A DNA stretch of 64,000 nucleotides, from assembly GCA_031429355.1 (NCBI GenBank), contig JANOZM010000014.1:248001-312000 (forward strand), written 5' to 3'. The notes beneath the pieces are model-generated. The model was given only the letters and a program-made list of their open reading frames with translations, was not told the origin of the DNA and did not search any database. A program made the position numbers and the translations under genes. Below, piece by piece: positions 26,457-35,927 of this stretch (positions are counted from its first letter, which is position 1; every line of letters begins with the position of its first letter). The DNA is from JANOZM01 sp031429355 (GTDB lineage Bacteria; Pseudomonadota; Gammaproteobacteria; Burkholderiales; Burkholderiaceae_E).

Positions 26457-27562
26457 AAATAGGCATTGACGCTTCTGGTCTAGGGGAGACCAAGACAGGG
26501 ACTGCAGTTTATCTTAGCGAAATTTTGGCCGTTTGGAATTCCGATAAGTTAATCGATCATGAGTTTATAATTTTTACCTCGTCTAAGTCTAGACATCACT
26601 TTACGCTGCTAAATCTAGACCAACGCTTTCAGTTGGTTCAAGCACCCAACAACAAGCAGCTTCGAGCATTTTGGCAACAAACAGTATTAGCTCTTCAAAT
26701 TAAAAAATTAAGTCTCGACGTGCACTGGGGCGCTGGATTTGTTCTCCCTTTTTTTTGCGATACACCCACAGTAGTTTCAATTTATGATTTGACGTTCCAG
26801 TTGTTCCCAGAAGTCCATGAGCGAATAAAGCGCTTCTATTTTCCTGCGATGATCCGGGCAGCGGTTCATCAAGCGAAAGTTGTAATCGCAATTTCTGAAA
26901 CGACTCGCAATGATCTTCACAGACTATTGCCTAACAGTCGAAACAAAACAGTGGTCACTTTGCTTGCGGCGCGCCAAATAAATCAACAGGGCGCTACTCC
27001 TTTCGAAAATAGTAATGGTACTCACCAATATATTCTCTTTACGGGAACTGTCGAGCCGAGAAAAAATTTAGAGCGTTTAATAGCGGCGTGGCGCTCAATC
27101 AGCGCAAAAGATCAAAATGGAGTGAAGCTAGTCATCGTTGGCGCCAAAGGTTGGCTTGTTGAGGCCTTAATGGAGCAATCGTTAAACGATACCTCGACTG
27201 AATTTCGAGGGTTTGTGGACGACGACGGTTTGTCTGATTTAATGCGCAAAGCGATGGCGTTCGTATACCCGTCTCTTTATGAAGGCTTTGGATTACCCGT
27301 TCTCGAAGCGATGGCTCTAGGTATTCCGGTTCTCACGAGCAATATTGGCGCCACAAAGGAAATTGCCGAGGGAGCCGCTCTTTTGATCGATCCAAGCAGT
27401 ACAGACTCTATTAGAAGTGGATTGTTACGTCTCTTGAAAGATGCTCAACTCCGAGAAAGTTTATCCCAAAAGGGTAAGGAACGCGCAGCCCTTTTTTCTT
27501 GGACAAAGACCTCAAGTGAAACGCTATCAATCATAGAAAAAGCGGGGCTCGACTCACATTGA
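26453..27562 (+). CDS. GT4 family glycosyltransferase
   Basis: Second GT-B transferase of 369 residues, similar in plan to its neighbour: MKIGIDASGLGETKTGTAVY at the start, TGTVEPRKNLERLIAAW and PSLYEGFGLPVLEAMALGIP in the donor-binding half. The ATG overlaps the previous stop by four bases. It is the last gene of the cluster and ends 2 bp from the convergent paaZ gene. The pair may be tandem duplicates that have diverged in linkage specificity. Confidence 0.88.
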   Translation: MKIGIDASGLGETKTGTAVYLSEILAVWNSDKLIDHEFIIFTSSKSRHHFTLLNLDQRFQLVQAPNNKQLRAFWQQTVLALQIKKLSLDVHWGAGFVLPFFCDTPTVVSIYDLTFQLFPEVHERIKRFYFPAMIRAAVHQAKVVIAISETTRNDLHRLLPNSRNKTVVTLLAARQINQQGATPFENSNGTHQYILFTGTVEPRKNLERLIAAWRSISAKDQNGVKLVIVGAKGWLVEALMEQSLNDTSTEFRGFVDDDGLSDLMRKAMAFVYPSLYEGFGLPVLEAMALGIPVLTSNIGATKEIAEGAALLIDPSSTDSIRSGLLRLLKDAQLRESLSQKGKERAALFSWTKTSSETLSIIEKAGLDSH

Positions 27563-27564
27563 TT

Positions 27565-29628
27565 TTAGGTTCTCGGTTGAACTTCATCACCCTTCAAAAC
27601 CAAAGTCAAAATATCGTAACTAGCCACAACTTCCCCCATCTGATTTGTCACTTCAACATCCCAAGCCACAACCCCCTGCCCTCGCCCATCAGCACCCTTT
27701 TTATTCCGATCAATCTTGCGCTTACAAGTTAGCCGCGCCTGAATCGTATCGCCAATCCCGACCGGCTTAACAAACCGCAGCGTATCTAGTCCGTAATTTG
27801 CCAAGACTGGCCCAGGCGCTGGGGAAACAAACAATCCCGCAGCCGCCGACAACACAAAGTAACCATGCGCAATACGTTTGCCAAAAGCACTTTCCTTAGC
27901 CGCAATTTCATCAAAGTGCATATAAAAATAATCGCCTGAGATACCACCAAATGCTACGATATCCGCTTCAGTTACGGTGCGTCGATGGGTAAGCAACGAT
28001 TCACCAATTTGCAGCTCCTCGAAGTGTCTGCGAAACGGATGCACTTCGGTTTCAACCAATGGCGCTCCGCGCATAAATTCGCCGGTAATTGCACTAATCA
28101 TTTTGGGCGAACCTTGAATGGCTGCGCGTTGTAAGTAATGCATCACTGCACGCATACCGCCCAGCTCTTCGCCGCCACCAGCACGGCCAGGGCCGCCGTG
28201 TTTTAGAACTGGCAAAGGCGAACCATGTCCGGTCGATTCAACGGCTGCATCTCGATCTAAGACTAAAATTCGACCGTGCAATGCAGCGGCTAAGGGAACA
28301 AAATGAGCGGCTACTTTTGCGCTCTTGGTTACCAAAGTACCCACTAGGCTTCCGCGCCCTCGGGCAGCGATTGCTAAAGCCTCATCCATTGATTCGTAGG
28401 CAATTAAAGTACTCACTGGGCCAAAGGCTTCAACATCATGTACCACCGGGTTATTTAATCCATCTTTAGCAAGCAATAGTGTCGGGCTAAAAAATGCACC
28501 ATTGGCAACCCCTGCGCCTTTAGGGCTAAAGCCATCTTTAGAGCCATACAACACGTCACAGTGTTCTTGCAACAGCTTTACACGATCACTTACATCGCTT
28601 TGTTGGTCGTGCGAGGCTAAAGCCCCCATACGAACACCTTCTAAAGCGGGATCGCCCACTACAGTTTTTGCAAACCGCTCGCGCAACCGCTTGGCGACTT
28701 CTTCAACATATTGTTTTGGCACAATCGCGCGGCGAATTGCTGTGCACTTTTGCCCTGCTTTAACGGTCATTTCGCGAGCAACTTCTTTTACAAATAAGTC
28801 GAATTCTTCATCGTCAGATTGCACATCGTCGGCCAACACGGCGCAGTTTAGCGAATCGGCTTCAGCATTGAACGGAATGGAGTTGCGAATAATGTTGGGG
28901 TGTACGCGAAGCTTTGCAGCGGTATCAGCAGATCCAGTAAACGTAACGACATCACGTTCATTTAATAAATCGAGCAAATTACCCACGCTGCCAATGACCA
29001 ACTGTAACGCCCCGGCAGGTAACACCCCCGATTGATTCATCAAGCGAACACAGGCCTCGGTAAGGTAACTCGTACTAGTGGCAGGCTTAGCAATGCAGGG
29101 CATACCGGCCAGAAAACAAGGTGCAAATTTTTCTAGCAGTCCCCAAACCGGGAAGTTGAAAGCATTGATATGAACGGCTAAACCACCACGGGGCACCAAA
29201 ACATGCGTCCCCGCAAAGCCGCCTTTTTTACCCAGTGGAAAAGCCGGACCTTCGTGAATTAAATTGCCCGATGGCAACTCGTTGCTGCCTTGCGAGGCAT
29301 ATGAGGCTAAGGTACCCGAGCCGCCTTCAATATCAACCCAACTATCGGTACGCGTAGCGCCGGTGTGGGCCGAAATCGCGTACAACATCTCTTTATGCTC
29401 GCCCAAATATTTCGCGAGGCCACGCAAAATTTGCGCGCGCTTTTGAAAATCCAAAGCCATAAGCGAAGGAACGCCGACACGCCTTGCATAATCGACGCTT
29501 TGCGCAAAATCAATTGATTCTTGGTGAGTTAGCGCGACGGGCTGCCCGTTAATTGCGCTGCGCAGCGTTTGGGCCGCTTGTTGACCAATCCACTGATTAG
29601 CAATGAAACTTTGAAGGACAGCGCTCAT
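27565..29628 (-). CDS. paaZ: Bifunctional PaaZ: oxepin-CoA hydrolase / semialdehyde dehydrogenase
   Basis: Phenylacetate ring-opening enzyme of 687 residues. The N-terminal aldehyde dehydrogenase part (1 to ~520) has [27 protein letters not shown] and the catalytic Cys295 in KAGQKCTA. The C-terminal part (~540-687) is a MaoC-like hotdog hydratase with [15 protein letters not shown] and [10 protein letters not shown]. PaaZ hydrolyses 2-oxepin-2(3H)-ylidene-CoA and oxidises the resulting semialdehyde. No other paa genes are in the window, so it is either an isolated copy serving a paa operon elsewhere or a homologue with another ring substrate. Confidence 0.93.
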   Translation of the reverse strand: MSAVLQSFIANQWIGQQAAQTLRSAINGQPVALTHQESIDFAQSVDYARRVGVPSLMALDFQKRAQILRGLAKYLGEHKEMLYAISAHTGATRTDSWVDIEGGSGTLASYASQGSNELPSGNLIHEGPAFPLGKKGGFAGTHVLVPRGGLAVHINAFNFPVWGLLEKFAPCFLAGMPCIAKPATSTSYLTEACVRLMNQSGVLPAGALQLVIGSVGNLLDLLNERDVVTFTGSADTAAKLRVHPNIIRNSIPFNAEADSLNCAVLADDVQSDDEEFDLFVKEVAREMTVKAGQKCTAIRRAIVPKQYVEEVAKRLRERFAKTVVGDPALEGVRMGALASHDQQSDVSDRVKLLQEHCDVLYGSKDGFSPKGAGVANGAFFSPTLLLAKDGLNNPVVHDVEAFGPVSTLIAYESMDEALAIAARGRGSLVGTLVTKSAKVAAHFVPLAAALHGRILVLDRDAAVESTGHGSPLPVLKHGGPGRAGGGEELGGMRAVMHYLQRAAIQGSPKMISAITGEFMRGAPLVETEVHPFRRHFEELQIGESLLTHRRTVTEADIVAFGGISGDYFYMHFDEIAAKESAFGKRIAHGYFVLSAAAGLFVSPAPGPVLANYGLDTLRFVKPVGIGDTIQARLTCKRKIDRNKKGADGRGQGVVAWDVEVTNQMGEVVASYDILTLVLKGDEVQPRT

Positions 29629-29702
29629 GGAAAGCGATTTCTTTTAGATGATGGCGCACGCAGTTTAGCAAAACCTGTTCAACGAACCCAATCAAACCAT
29701 CT

Positions 29703-30719
29703 TTAATCTATTGGCTTGATATCTAATTCTTTAGCCAAACGCTGCCAACGCAACACATCACCCTCTAATTTCCGCTTCATTTCTTCGGGTTCAGGCGAAG
29801 CTACGTCGAGGGCCATAGCGGCTAAACGATCACGTACTTCGGGCATTTTGGTAATTTGTGCAATCGCGGCCGACAATTTGTCGACAATTGCTTTCGGCAT
29901 GTTGGCAGGCCCAAGAATTCCGAACCACTGCTCGTAATCCATCCCGTTTACACCCACTTCGGCAAATGTTGGCACATCCGGAAAATCTGGATTACGCTTG
30001 CTACCGGTGGTCGCCAAAACCCGCAAACGCCCCGCTTTCACGTGAGCACCGGCACTGGCCATCGTAGTAATAAACACGTTAACTTGCCCACCCATAAGGT
30101 CTTGAATCGCGGGCGACGAGCCTTTGTATGGCACATTTAAAAATTGTAAGCCAGAACGGGCTCGGAACAAATCGACGACAACGCTGCCAGTACCGGCAAT
30201 CGCCATGGTCATTCGTTCGGGATTGGCCTTTGCGAATGCAACAACATCTTTAGCGGTCTTAGGTGCAAACGAATTGGCGGCAACTAAAAACGCAGGTGAA
30301 CGTGCAATTAGCGAGACCGGCGTAAAGTCTTTCACTGCATCGTAAGGCATTTTGCGCGTGTAAATCGGGGTGCTGGAATGAAACACGTCAACCAGCACTA
30401 GCGAATAGCCATCGGCCGGTAACTTGGCGACAGCGTCGGTGCCAATCATGCCACCTGCACCCGCTTTATTTTCAACGATTACCGTTGTTTTTAGTAGCGG
30501 GCCTAGGCGATCTGCAATTAATCGGCCCATGGCGTCTGAACTACCACCGACAGGAAATGGGACAACTAATTTAATCGGCTTGGCTGGATAGTCGCCAGTT
30601 TGTGCTTGGGCATTCGCGCCTAGCAACGCTGTCGCTAAAAGTGCCGCGCTAGCAAGCGCTGTGTAAGACGCAAGTTGGTTAAAAGTGCGACGCGTAACTA
30701 AAAGTTGAATTGATTTCAT
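29703..30719 (-). CDS. Bug-family tripartite tricarboxylate transporter substrate receptor
   Basis: Periplasmic binding protein of the TctC/Bug family, 338 residues from the ATG at 30719. Signal region MKSIQLLVTRRTFNQ then a hydrophobic stretch ending GANAQAQ; the RRTF could be a twin-arginine-like motif. The mature protein starts YPAKPIKLVVPFPVGGSSD and has GTDAVAKLPADGYSL, both Bug hallmarks. No TctAB membrane genes are nearby, as usual for orphan Bug proteins. Position next to glycerate kinase and TtuC suggests a dicarboxylate or hydroxyacid such as tartrate as ligand. Confidence 0.9.
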   Translation of the reverse strand: MKSIQLLVTRRTFNQLASYTALASAALLATALLGANAQAQTGDYPAKPIKLVVPFPVGGSSDAMGRLIADRLGPLLKTTVIVENKAGAGGMIGTDAVAKLPADGYSLVLVDVFHSSTPIYTRKMPYDAVKDFTPVSLIARSPAFLVAANSFAPKTAKDVVAFAKANPERMTMAIAGTGSVVVDLFRARSGLQFLNVPYKGSSPAIQDLMGGQVNVFITTMASAGAHVKAGRLRVLATTGSKRNPDFPDVPTFAEVGVNGMDYEQWFGILGPANMPKAIVDKLSAAIAQITKMPEVRDRLAAMALDVASPEPEEMKRKLEGDVLRWQRLAKELDIKPID

Positions 30720-30816
30720 TTGTGGCAGGCTCAAAAAGTAAACAAGAGCATAGCAGAACCAACATAAAGAAAAAATTTTAGGTCATGCATTACAAAAGAT
30801 CTTAAATACAAGCAGA

Positions 30817-32163
30817 CTATCGAATAACTATCGCTCGAAAATCATTCACATTGGTTAAAGTTGGCCCCGTGTATACCAAGCCATCAATCGCTTCAAAAAA
30901 AGAAAAGCCATCGTTACGATCTAGAAAACTGCGCGGATCTATTTTGAGGTGGGTGGCTTTTTGCCAACGGTCCGCTAAAAACAAGGCGCCGGCATTATCT
31001 TCGCTACCATCGATTCCATCAGTGTCTGCAGCTAGGGCGCAAACTCGCTGCGCCATTTCTGACTCTGGTCCCAGGGCATGCATTAGCGCCAATAAAAACT
31101 CGGAGCATCGACCGCCACGGCCTTTGCGTTGGTCACCGACAGCTTTGGGGCGTAAAGTTACCGTGCATTCGCCACCCGAAAGCAACACTACCGGCGCTTT
31201 AAATGGTTGATTAAACTTTATAATTTCGCGCACCAACCCTGCATGCACTTGCGCTACATCGCGCGCTTCGCCGGTAATGGTATCGCCCAAAATTACGGCT
31301 TGATAGCCCGCTTTTTTAAACACTGCAGCAGCCGCTTCTAAACTTTGGTGTGCGGTTGCAATTAGTTGGTGTTGCACACGAACAAACAAGGGGTCGCTTG
31401 GCTTTGGCGTATCGGTCACTTCACCGGAACAAGCCTTTGCTAAATAACTCTGCACTGCTAAAGGCGCTTTAACATTCCAACGATGAATAACCGCTTGAGC
31501 GTCTGCGAATTGGCTAACATCAGGCGCAAAAGGACCCGAGGCAATTGCCGATAAATCATCACCGGCCACATCGGAAACAACCAGCACTAGCATTTGCGCT
31601 TTGCAAGCTTGCGCTAATCGCCCGCCCTGCACTTGAGACAAATGCTTGCGCACAATATTCATTTCTTCAATGGGTGCGCCACTGGCTAGCAGTTGCGCTG
31701 TTAACTGCTGCAAATCATCAAGCGACAATTCAGCAACCGGCAGTGTCAACAGGCTAGATCCGCCACCGGAAATTAATGCAATCAGAAGATCGTCAGCACC
31801 TAGCGATTGAACTAACGTTAATACTTGTTGTGTCGCTTGCAGTCCAGCTGCATCAGGAACCGGATGGGCTGCTTCAACAACTCTAACTCGTGCGGCCTTA
31901 GTAATAGCGCTATTTATTTGCACATCGGGCACACAATGCCCATATCGTGTAATAACTAGACCTTCCATTGCAATGTCAGGTGCAATCGCGGCATCTAAGG
32001 CGGCCGCCATACTGCCGCCTGCTTTACCTGCACCCACTACAGCAATGCGCTGATACGAGCGCAACTGCGCATCACTTGGCAAGTACCCGGCCAGCACTTT
32101 AGCCGGGTCAGCCGCAGCAACGGCCGCGTTAAATCCAGCCTCTAATAACTCGCGCACGATCAA
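30817..32163 (-). CDS. Glycerate 2-kinase (MOFRL family, GckA/TtuD)
   Basis: Phosphorylates D-glycerate to 2-phosphoglycerate; this family was formerly called hydroxypyruvate reductase TtuD. Protein of 448 residues. Visible: AVVGAGKAGGSMAAALD (N-terminal nucleotide-binding-like part), ALISGGGSSLLTLPV, and the C-terminal MOFRL domain with LSGGECTVTL, GRGGRCSEFLLAL and ADTDGIDGSEDNAGA. It lies 19 bp downstream of the tartrate/malate dehydrogenase gene, fitting tartrate to glycerate to 2-phosphoglycerate. The first 16 codons could be trimmed only with loss of family motifs, so the ATG at 32163 is kept. Confidence 0.92.
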   Translation of the reverse strand: MIVRELLEAGFNAAVAAADPAKVLAGYLPSDAQLRSYQRIAVVGAGKAGGSMAAALDAAIAPDIAMEGLVITRYGHCVPDVQINSAITKAARVRVVEAAHPVPDAAGLQATQQVLTLVQSLGADDLLIALISGGGSSLLTLPVAELSLDDLQQLTAQLLASGAPIEEMNIVRKHLSQVQGGRLAQACKAQMLVLVVSDVAGDDLSAIASGPFAPDVSQFADAQAVIHRWNVKAPLAVQSYLAKACSGEVTDTPKPSDPLFVRVQHQLIATAHQSLEAAAAVFKKAGYQAVILGDTITGEARDVAQVHAGLVREIIKFNQPFKAPVVLLSGGECTVTLRPKAVGDQRKGRGGRCSEFLLALMHALGPESEMAQRVCALAADTDGIDGSEDNAGALFLADRWQKATHLKIDPRSFLDRNDGFSFFEAIDGLVYTGPTLTNVNDFRAIVIR

Positions 32164-32182
32164 TGTTTTCTATTAGTTAACT

Positions 32183-33256
32183 TTAGATGGTCGCAATAAG
32201 ATCTGAAACGGCTTTACCCACATCACTAGTAACCGCCTTGCCACCCATATCGGGCGTACGTGGGCCATGCTCGGTCACGGCCTCGATGGCTTTAAGCATG
32301 CAGTCGTGCGCAGCTTGAAAACCTAAATGTTGCAACATCAATGCACCTGACCAAATTTGACCAATTGGGTTGGCCAAACCTTTACCAGCAATATCTGGCG
32401 CCGAACCGTGCACTGGTTCGAACAATGAAGGAAATTTACCTTCTGGGTTGATATTAGCTGATGGCGCAATACCAATCGTTCCGGTACAAGCTGGGCCTAG
32501 ATCAGACAAAATATCGCCAAACAAATTACTAGCCACAACGACGTCAAAGAAATTAGGACGTAAAACAAAGTGCGCTGTCAAAATATCGATGTGAAATTTG
32601 TCGATAGTTAAGCCTTGATAATTCTTGCTCATTTCAACGACCCGCTCATCCCAGTAGGGCATCGAGATTGAAATGCCATTTGATTTTGTGGCCGATGTTA
32701 AGTGCTTTTTTGGGCGACTTTGTGCCAGATCGAAAGCGTACTTCAAAACACGATCCACACCAATGCGCGTAAATACAGATTCTTGCAAAACAAACTCGCG
32801 CTCGGTTCCGGGAAACATGCGACCGCCGACGGACGAGTACTCGCCTTCAGTGTTTTCGCGCACTACATAAAAGTCGATATCGCCAGGTTTGCGATTGGCA
32901 AGGGGCGACGGTACGCCGGGCATTAAGCGCACTGGGCGTAAATTAATGTACTGGTCGAACTCGCGACGAAACAACAACAAAGAACCCCAGAGCGAAACAT
33001 GATCCGGAATTTTGTCTGGCCAACCGACGGCACCGAAGAAAATAGCGTCGTGCCCGCCGATTTGTTCTTTCCAATTGTCAGGTAACATTTTTCCGTGTTT
33101 TTCGTAGTAATCCCATGACGAAAAATCGAAGTGATCAAATTGCAATTGAATGTTAAAGCGACGCGCTGCAACCTCGACGGCGCGAATGCCCTCGGGCATG
33201 ACTTCTTTGCCAATACCGTCTCCGGCGATACAGGCAATACGAAAAACTTTTGACAT
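32183..33256 (-). CDS. Tartrate dehydrogenase/decarboxylase or D-malate dehydrogenase (TtuC/DmlA)
   Basis: NAD-dependent beta-hydroxyacid oxidative decarboxylase, 357 residues, isopropylmalate dehydrogenase superfamily. Visible: ACIAGDGIGKEVMPEGIRA, FGAVGWPDKIPDHVSLWG, RPVRLMPGVPSPL, RENTEGEYSSVGGR and FEPVHGSAPDIAGKGLANP. The DHVSLWG segment separates the tartrate/D-malate branch from LeuB. TtuC acts on tartrate, D-malate or meso-tartrate; which is preferred cannot be read from sequence. It is operonic with the glycerate 2-kinase, supporting tartrate use. Confidence 0.9.
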   Translation of the reverse strand: MSKVFRIACIAGDGIGKEVMPEGIRAVEVAARRFNIQLQFDHFDFSSWDYYEKHGKMLPDNWKEQIGGHDAIFFGAVGWPDKIPDHVSLWGSLLLFRREFDQYINLRPVRLMPGVPSPLANRKPGDIDFYVVRENTEGEYSSVGGRMFPGTEREFVLQESVFTRIGVDRVLKYAFDLAQSRPKKHLTSATKSNGISISMPYWDERVVEMSKNYQGLTIDKFHIDILTAHFVLRPNFFDVVVASNLFGDILSDLGPACTGTIGIAPSANINPEGKFPSLFEPVHGSAPDIAGKGLANPIGQIWSGALMLQHLGFQAAHDCMLKAIEAVTEHGPRTPDMGGKAVTSDVGKAVSDLIATI

Positions 33257-33286
33257 AAGAATCCTAGTAACTAATTGAAAGTAATT

Positions 33287-34201
33287 TTAAACATTAAAAA
33301 ATTGTTCAGCATCATGCAACAGCTCTGCAGGCGCTTCTTCGGGCACATAGTGGCCACACGGCAAACTATGTCCGCGCACATCTTGTGCTACGCGACGCCA
33401 TTCGAGCACGGCATCAAAACACATTTGAATAACCCCGTTGGCACCCCAGAGAATTAAAGTTGGGCATTGAATTTTTCGGCCAATTTCTCGGTCAGCACGA
33501 TCATGTTCTAAATCGATGGTTGCAGCAGCGCGGTAGTCTTCGCACATGGCGTGAATTGCACCGGGGAGTTTTAGACAGCGCTGATATTGATCAAATGCCT
33601 CTGGAGTAAACGGCGACAAACCGGCGCTGCGATTACCCATCACTTTAGAAATGTAAAAGTCGGGGTCGCTCTGTATTAATTGCTCGGGGAATGGGGCCGG
33701 CTGAATTAAGAAAAACCAGTGCCAATACTTAGTTGCAAACAACTGCGAAGTTTGTTCGTACATTGCCAAAGTTGGGGCAATGTCGAGCAAAATTAATTTG
33801 TCGATAGCAGCGGGGTGATCAACCGCTAAACGATGGGCAACTCTGGCACCACGATCGTGGGCCAGCACCTTAAATTTTGCATAACCTAGCGATTGCATCA
33901 ACTCTAATTGGTCGCGCGCCATGGTGCGTTTGCTGTAATTGGAATGATCGGCAACACCTGGGGGTTTTCCGCTATCGCCGTAACCGCGCAAGTCAGGCGC
34001 AATAACGGTAAATTTTTTGGCCAACTGTTCGGCCACTTTGTGCCAAATAAAATGTGTTTGCGGATGCCCGTGCAGCAGCAGCAATGGCTCGCCCTGCCCG
34101 CCTTTACGAAACGCTATTTCAACACCGTTTACCACACGCGTCTCTTGGACGAAACCACTAAAGGGCGTATTTGAAACCGAGGCGTTAGTCATTGAACTCA
34201 T
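33287..34201 (-). CDS. Alpha/beta hydrolase, haloacetate dehalogenase-like
   Basis: Protein of 304 residues close in pattern to fluoroacetate dehalogenase. Asp116 in AHDRGAR is the expected nucleophile, with Arg117 and Arg120 as carboxylate ligands. His161-Trp162 in KYWHWFFL fits the halide pocket and His284 in PCGHYVPEEAP is the base. LLLLHGHPQTHFIWHK and HAMCEDYRA are also family-typical. Relatives also include epoxide hydrolases, but the DRGAR and HW pair favour dehalogenase. It is first in the ttuC-kinase direction and divergent from a LysR gene, which may regulate it. Confidence 0.82.
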   Translation of the reverse strand: MSSMTNASVSNTPFSGFVQETRVVNGVEIAFRKGGQGEPLLLLHGHPQTHFIWHKVAEQLAKKFTVIAPDLRGYGDSGKPPGVADHSNYSKRTMARDQLELMQSLGYAKFKVLAHDRGARVAHRLAVDHPAAIDKLILLDIAPTLAMYEQTSQLFATKYWHWFFLIQPAPFPEQLIQSDPDFYISKVMGNRSAGLSPFTPEAFDQYQRCLKLPGAIHAMCEDYRAAATIDLEHDRADREIGRKIQCPTLILWGANGVIQMCFDAVLEWRRVAQDVRGHSLPCGHYVPEEAPAELLHDAEQFFNV

Positions 34202-34345
34202 TATTTAGAACTCATGGTTATGAACTTCGTTTTGAACACATTCAATCGATTTTAAAATTTAAATGGCCAGCTACTTCGGGTATTCCATACATGACCGGAA
34301 GCATTTTATCCCCTAAACTAGGTTCTAATGTTGAAACTGAATTAA

Positions 34346-34358
34346 TTGTAGCTTGCAA
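34346..34358. promoter_or_regulatory. Weak LysR-type T-N11-A dyad between dehalogenase-like gene and LysR gene
   Basis: TTG-N7-CAA imperfect dyad with the T-N11-A form of LysR operators, about 40 bp ahead of the proposed LysR start in a 197-bp divergent gap. Such motifs occur by chance in A/T-rich DNA, so it rests largely on position. Confidence 0.25.
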
Positions 34359-34398
34359 AAAATTCAATATAAATCTCTATTTATCGGGAAATTACACA

Positions 34399-35301
34399 AT
34401 GATTGAAGCTGACCTTAGTTTTTTTTCCAAAGTTGCTCAAGCGCGAACGCTGACCCAAGCAGCGGGAGAACTTGACTACTCCGTCGCTGCGGTTAGCAAG
34501 CGACTAACCAATTTAGAAAAAAAACTAGGTGTAAAACTATTACGACGCTCACCTCGCGCTTTAAGCCTAACCGATGAGGGCGAAAAATTGCTGGCAGGAG
34601 CGAACTTAATATTGACGCAAGTAGAACAGTTGCGTGCCGAAGTCAGTGGCCCCAAGCAAGCACCGCGCGGCCGCTTACGAATTAATGCCACCTTTGGTTT
34701 TGGGCGGCGCTTTTTGGCACCTCTAGTCAATCGATACATCAACACTTACCCCGAAGTAGAAGTTCAACTGATCTTGACCGACACACCTTTAGACTTAGCC
34801 GCCCATGCTGTTGATGTCTGTATTTGGCTCGACCCGTTACCTGAGGCGCGCTTAATTGCCAGAAAAATTGCCGCTTGCCAGCGCGTGTTGTGCGCGAGTC
34901 CCAGCTATTTAAAACAGTTTGGTACGCCTAAAATTCCGGCTGACTTAAATAACCATCGGTGCATTTTGCTACGTCAAACCGATGCTAACTTTGCAACTTG
35001 GCAATTTACCAAAGGGCGCACCAGTGAAAGCGTACGCGTAAGTGGTCACATGTCGTCTAACGACGGTGAAGTCGTTAAGCATTGGGTGATGGCAGGCCAA
35101 GGGTTAATGGTCCGTAGCGAATGGGATGTTAGCCGTGAAATTGAACAAAAAAAACTAGTCCGTTTGCTTCCCGAATTTAATACAAGCACTAGCGATATCA
35201 TCGCGTGGTATCCCCCTGGGCTGCAACGCACAGCGCGCTTAACTCGCTTTCTCGAGGTCTTAACCGACGAGTTTAAAGGACCGCAATCTTGGCGCTTATA
35301 A
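34399..35301 (+). CDS. LysR family transcriptional regulator
   Basis: Regulator of 300 residues. N-terminal winged helix-turn-helix, FFSKVAQARTLTQAAGELDYSVAAVSKRLTNLEKKLGVKLL, split as the standard LTQAA...AVSKRLTNLE pattern, then LRRSPRALSLTDEGE. An effector domain follows from about residue 90. The start at 34399 gives the canonical length; the frame is open 69 codons further upstream but that part has no LysR similarity. It is divergent from the dehalogenase-like/ttuC/kinase genes and probably controls them. Its 3' end overlaps the convergent GNAT gene by 29 bp. Confidence 0.9.
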   Translation: MIEADLSFFSKVAQARTLTQAAGELDYSVAAVSKRLTNLEKKLGVKLLRRSPRALSLTDEGEKLLAGANLILTQVEQLRAEVSGPKQAPRGRLRINATFGFGRRFLAPLVNRYINTYPEVEVQLILTDTPLDLAAHAVDVCIWLDPLPEARLIARKIAACQRVLCASPSYLKQFGTPKIPADLNNHRCILLRQTDANFATWQFTKGRTSESVRVSGHMSSNDGEVVKHWVMAGQGLMVRSEWDVSREIEQKKLVRLLPEFNTSTSDIIAWYPPGLQRTARLTRFLEVLTDEFKGPQSWRL

Positions 35302-35866
35302 CTGCTGGTTTGCTCCAATACGCATAAGTCCAAACATTGCGGTACCCTAAGCGTTGATACACTGCTTGTGCACCAAGGTTCTCGGCCTCGACTTGCAAAA
35401 ATGTTTGCGCAATGGCTCGGCTTTGCGCGGTTAGCATCATGTTTCGAATAATTTCCGATGCTAAACCACGTCGACGATAATCCGCGTGCGTTCGCATACC
35501 ATGCACGCTGGCCCAACCATCATCAAACGCAGCCATTCCGCAAGCCACTAGCTTGCCGTTATGTCGAGTAGAAAAATACTGCCCTGACTCGGCACGATGC
35601 ATAACTTGCACTCGGCTTAAACCGTAGCCTTCGGACTTGCCAATCTCATCAAATAGTGACGGCCATTCGGGATCGGGACTATCGGACACTTCTGTTCGAT
35701 ATTCTATGTCGATATCGATTAAGTTTTGAGTCGCGTTTTCCAAAACATCGACAACCAAAGCATTTTGCACGAAGGTTGGCCCAGACTTTACATAGCCTTG
35801 CGATTCCAAATGGGCAATAAAAGGTTTGGCCTGTTCGGTCAGTGGCAACCGAAATTTCGAAGTCAA
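35273..35866 (-). CDS. GNAT family N-acetyltransferase
   Basis: Protein of 197 residues. The acetyl-CoA-binding motif is RRRGLASEI (RxxGxG/A type) in the middle of the C-terminal domain, followed by LQVEAENLGAQAVYQRLGYR and the aromatic YAYWSKP end, both typical of GNAT. The N-terminal ~80 residues are less conserved. The start is TTG at 35866; the frame is closed upstream by a stop with no ATG, GTG or other TTG between. Substrate unknown. It lies 61 bp downstream of the PhyH gene in the same direction. Confidence 0.82.
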   Translation of the reverse strand: MTSKFRLPLTEQAKPFIAHLESQGYVKSGPTFVQNALVVDVLENATQNLIDIDIEYRTEVSDSPDPEWPSLFDEIGKSEGYGLSRVQVMHRAESGQYFSTRHNGKLVACGMAAFDDGWASVHGMRTHADYRRRGLASEIIRNMMLTAQSRAIAQTFLQVEAENLGAQAVYQRLGYRNVWTYAYWSKPAVISAKIAVL

Positions 35867-35927
35867 ACCGGCAGCACCAAATAGGCTTTCTATTGGTTTA
35901 ATTTTTCAATCCTATTCAAACTTTTAA

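Noticed and set aside
28502..29035. Long frame antisense to paaZ
   Set aside because: Shadow of codon bias in a strongly supported gene on the other strand.
34192..34398. 69-codon N-terminal extension of the LysR gene
   Set aside because: No LysR similarity and it begins inside the divergent hydrolase start; the internal ATG gives the standard length.
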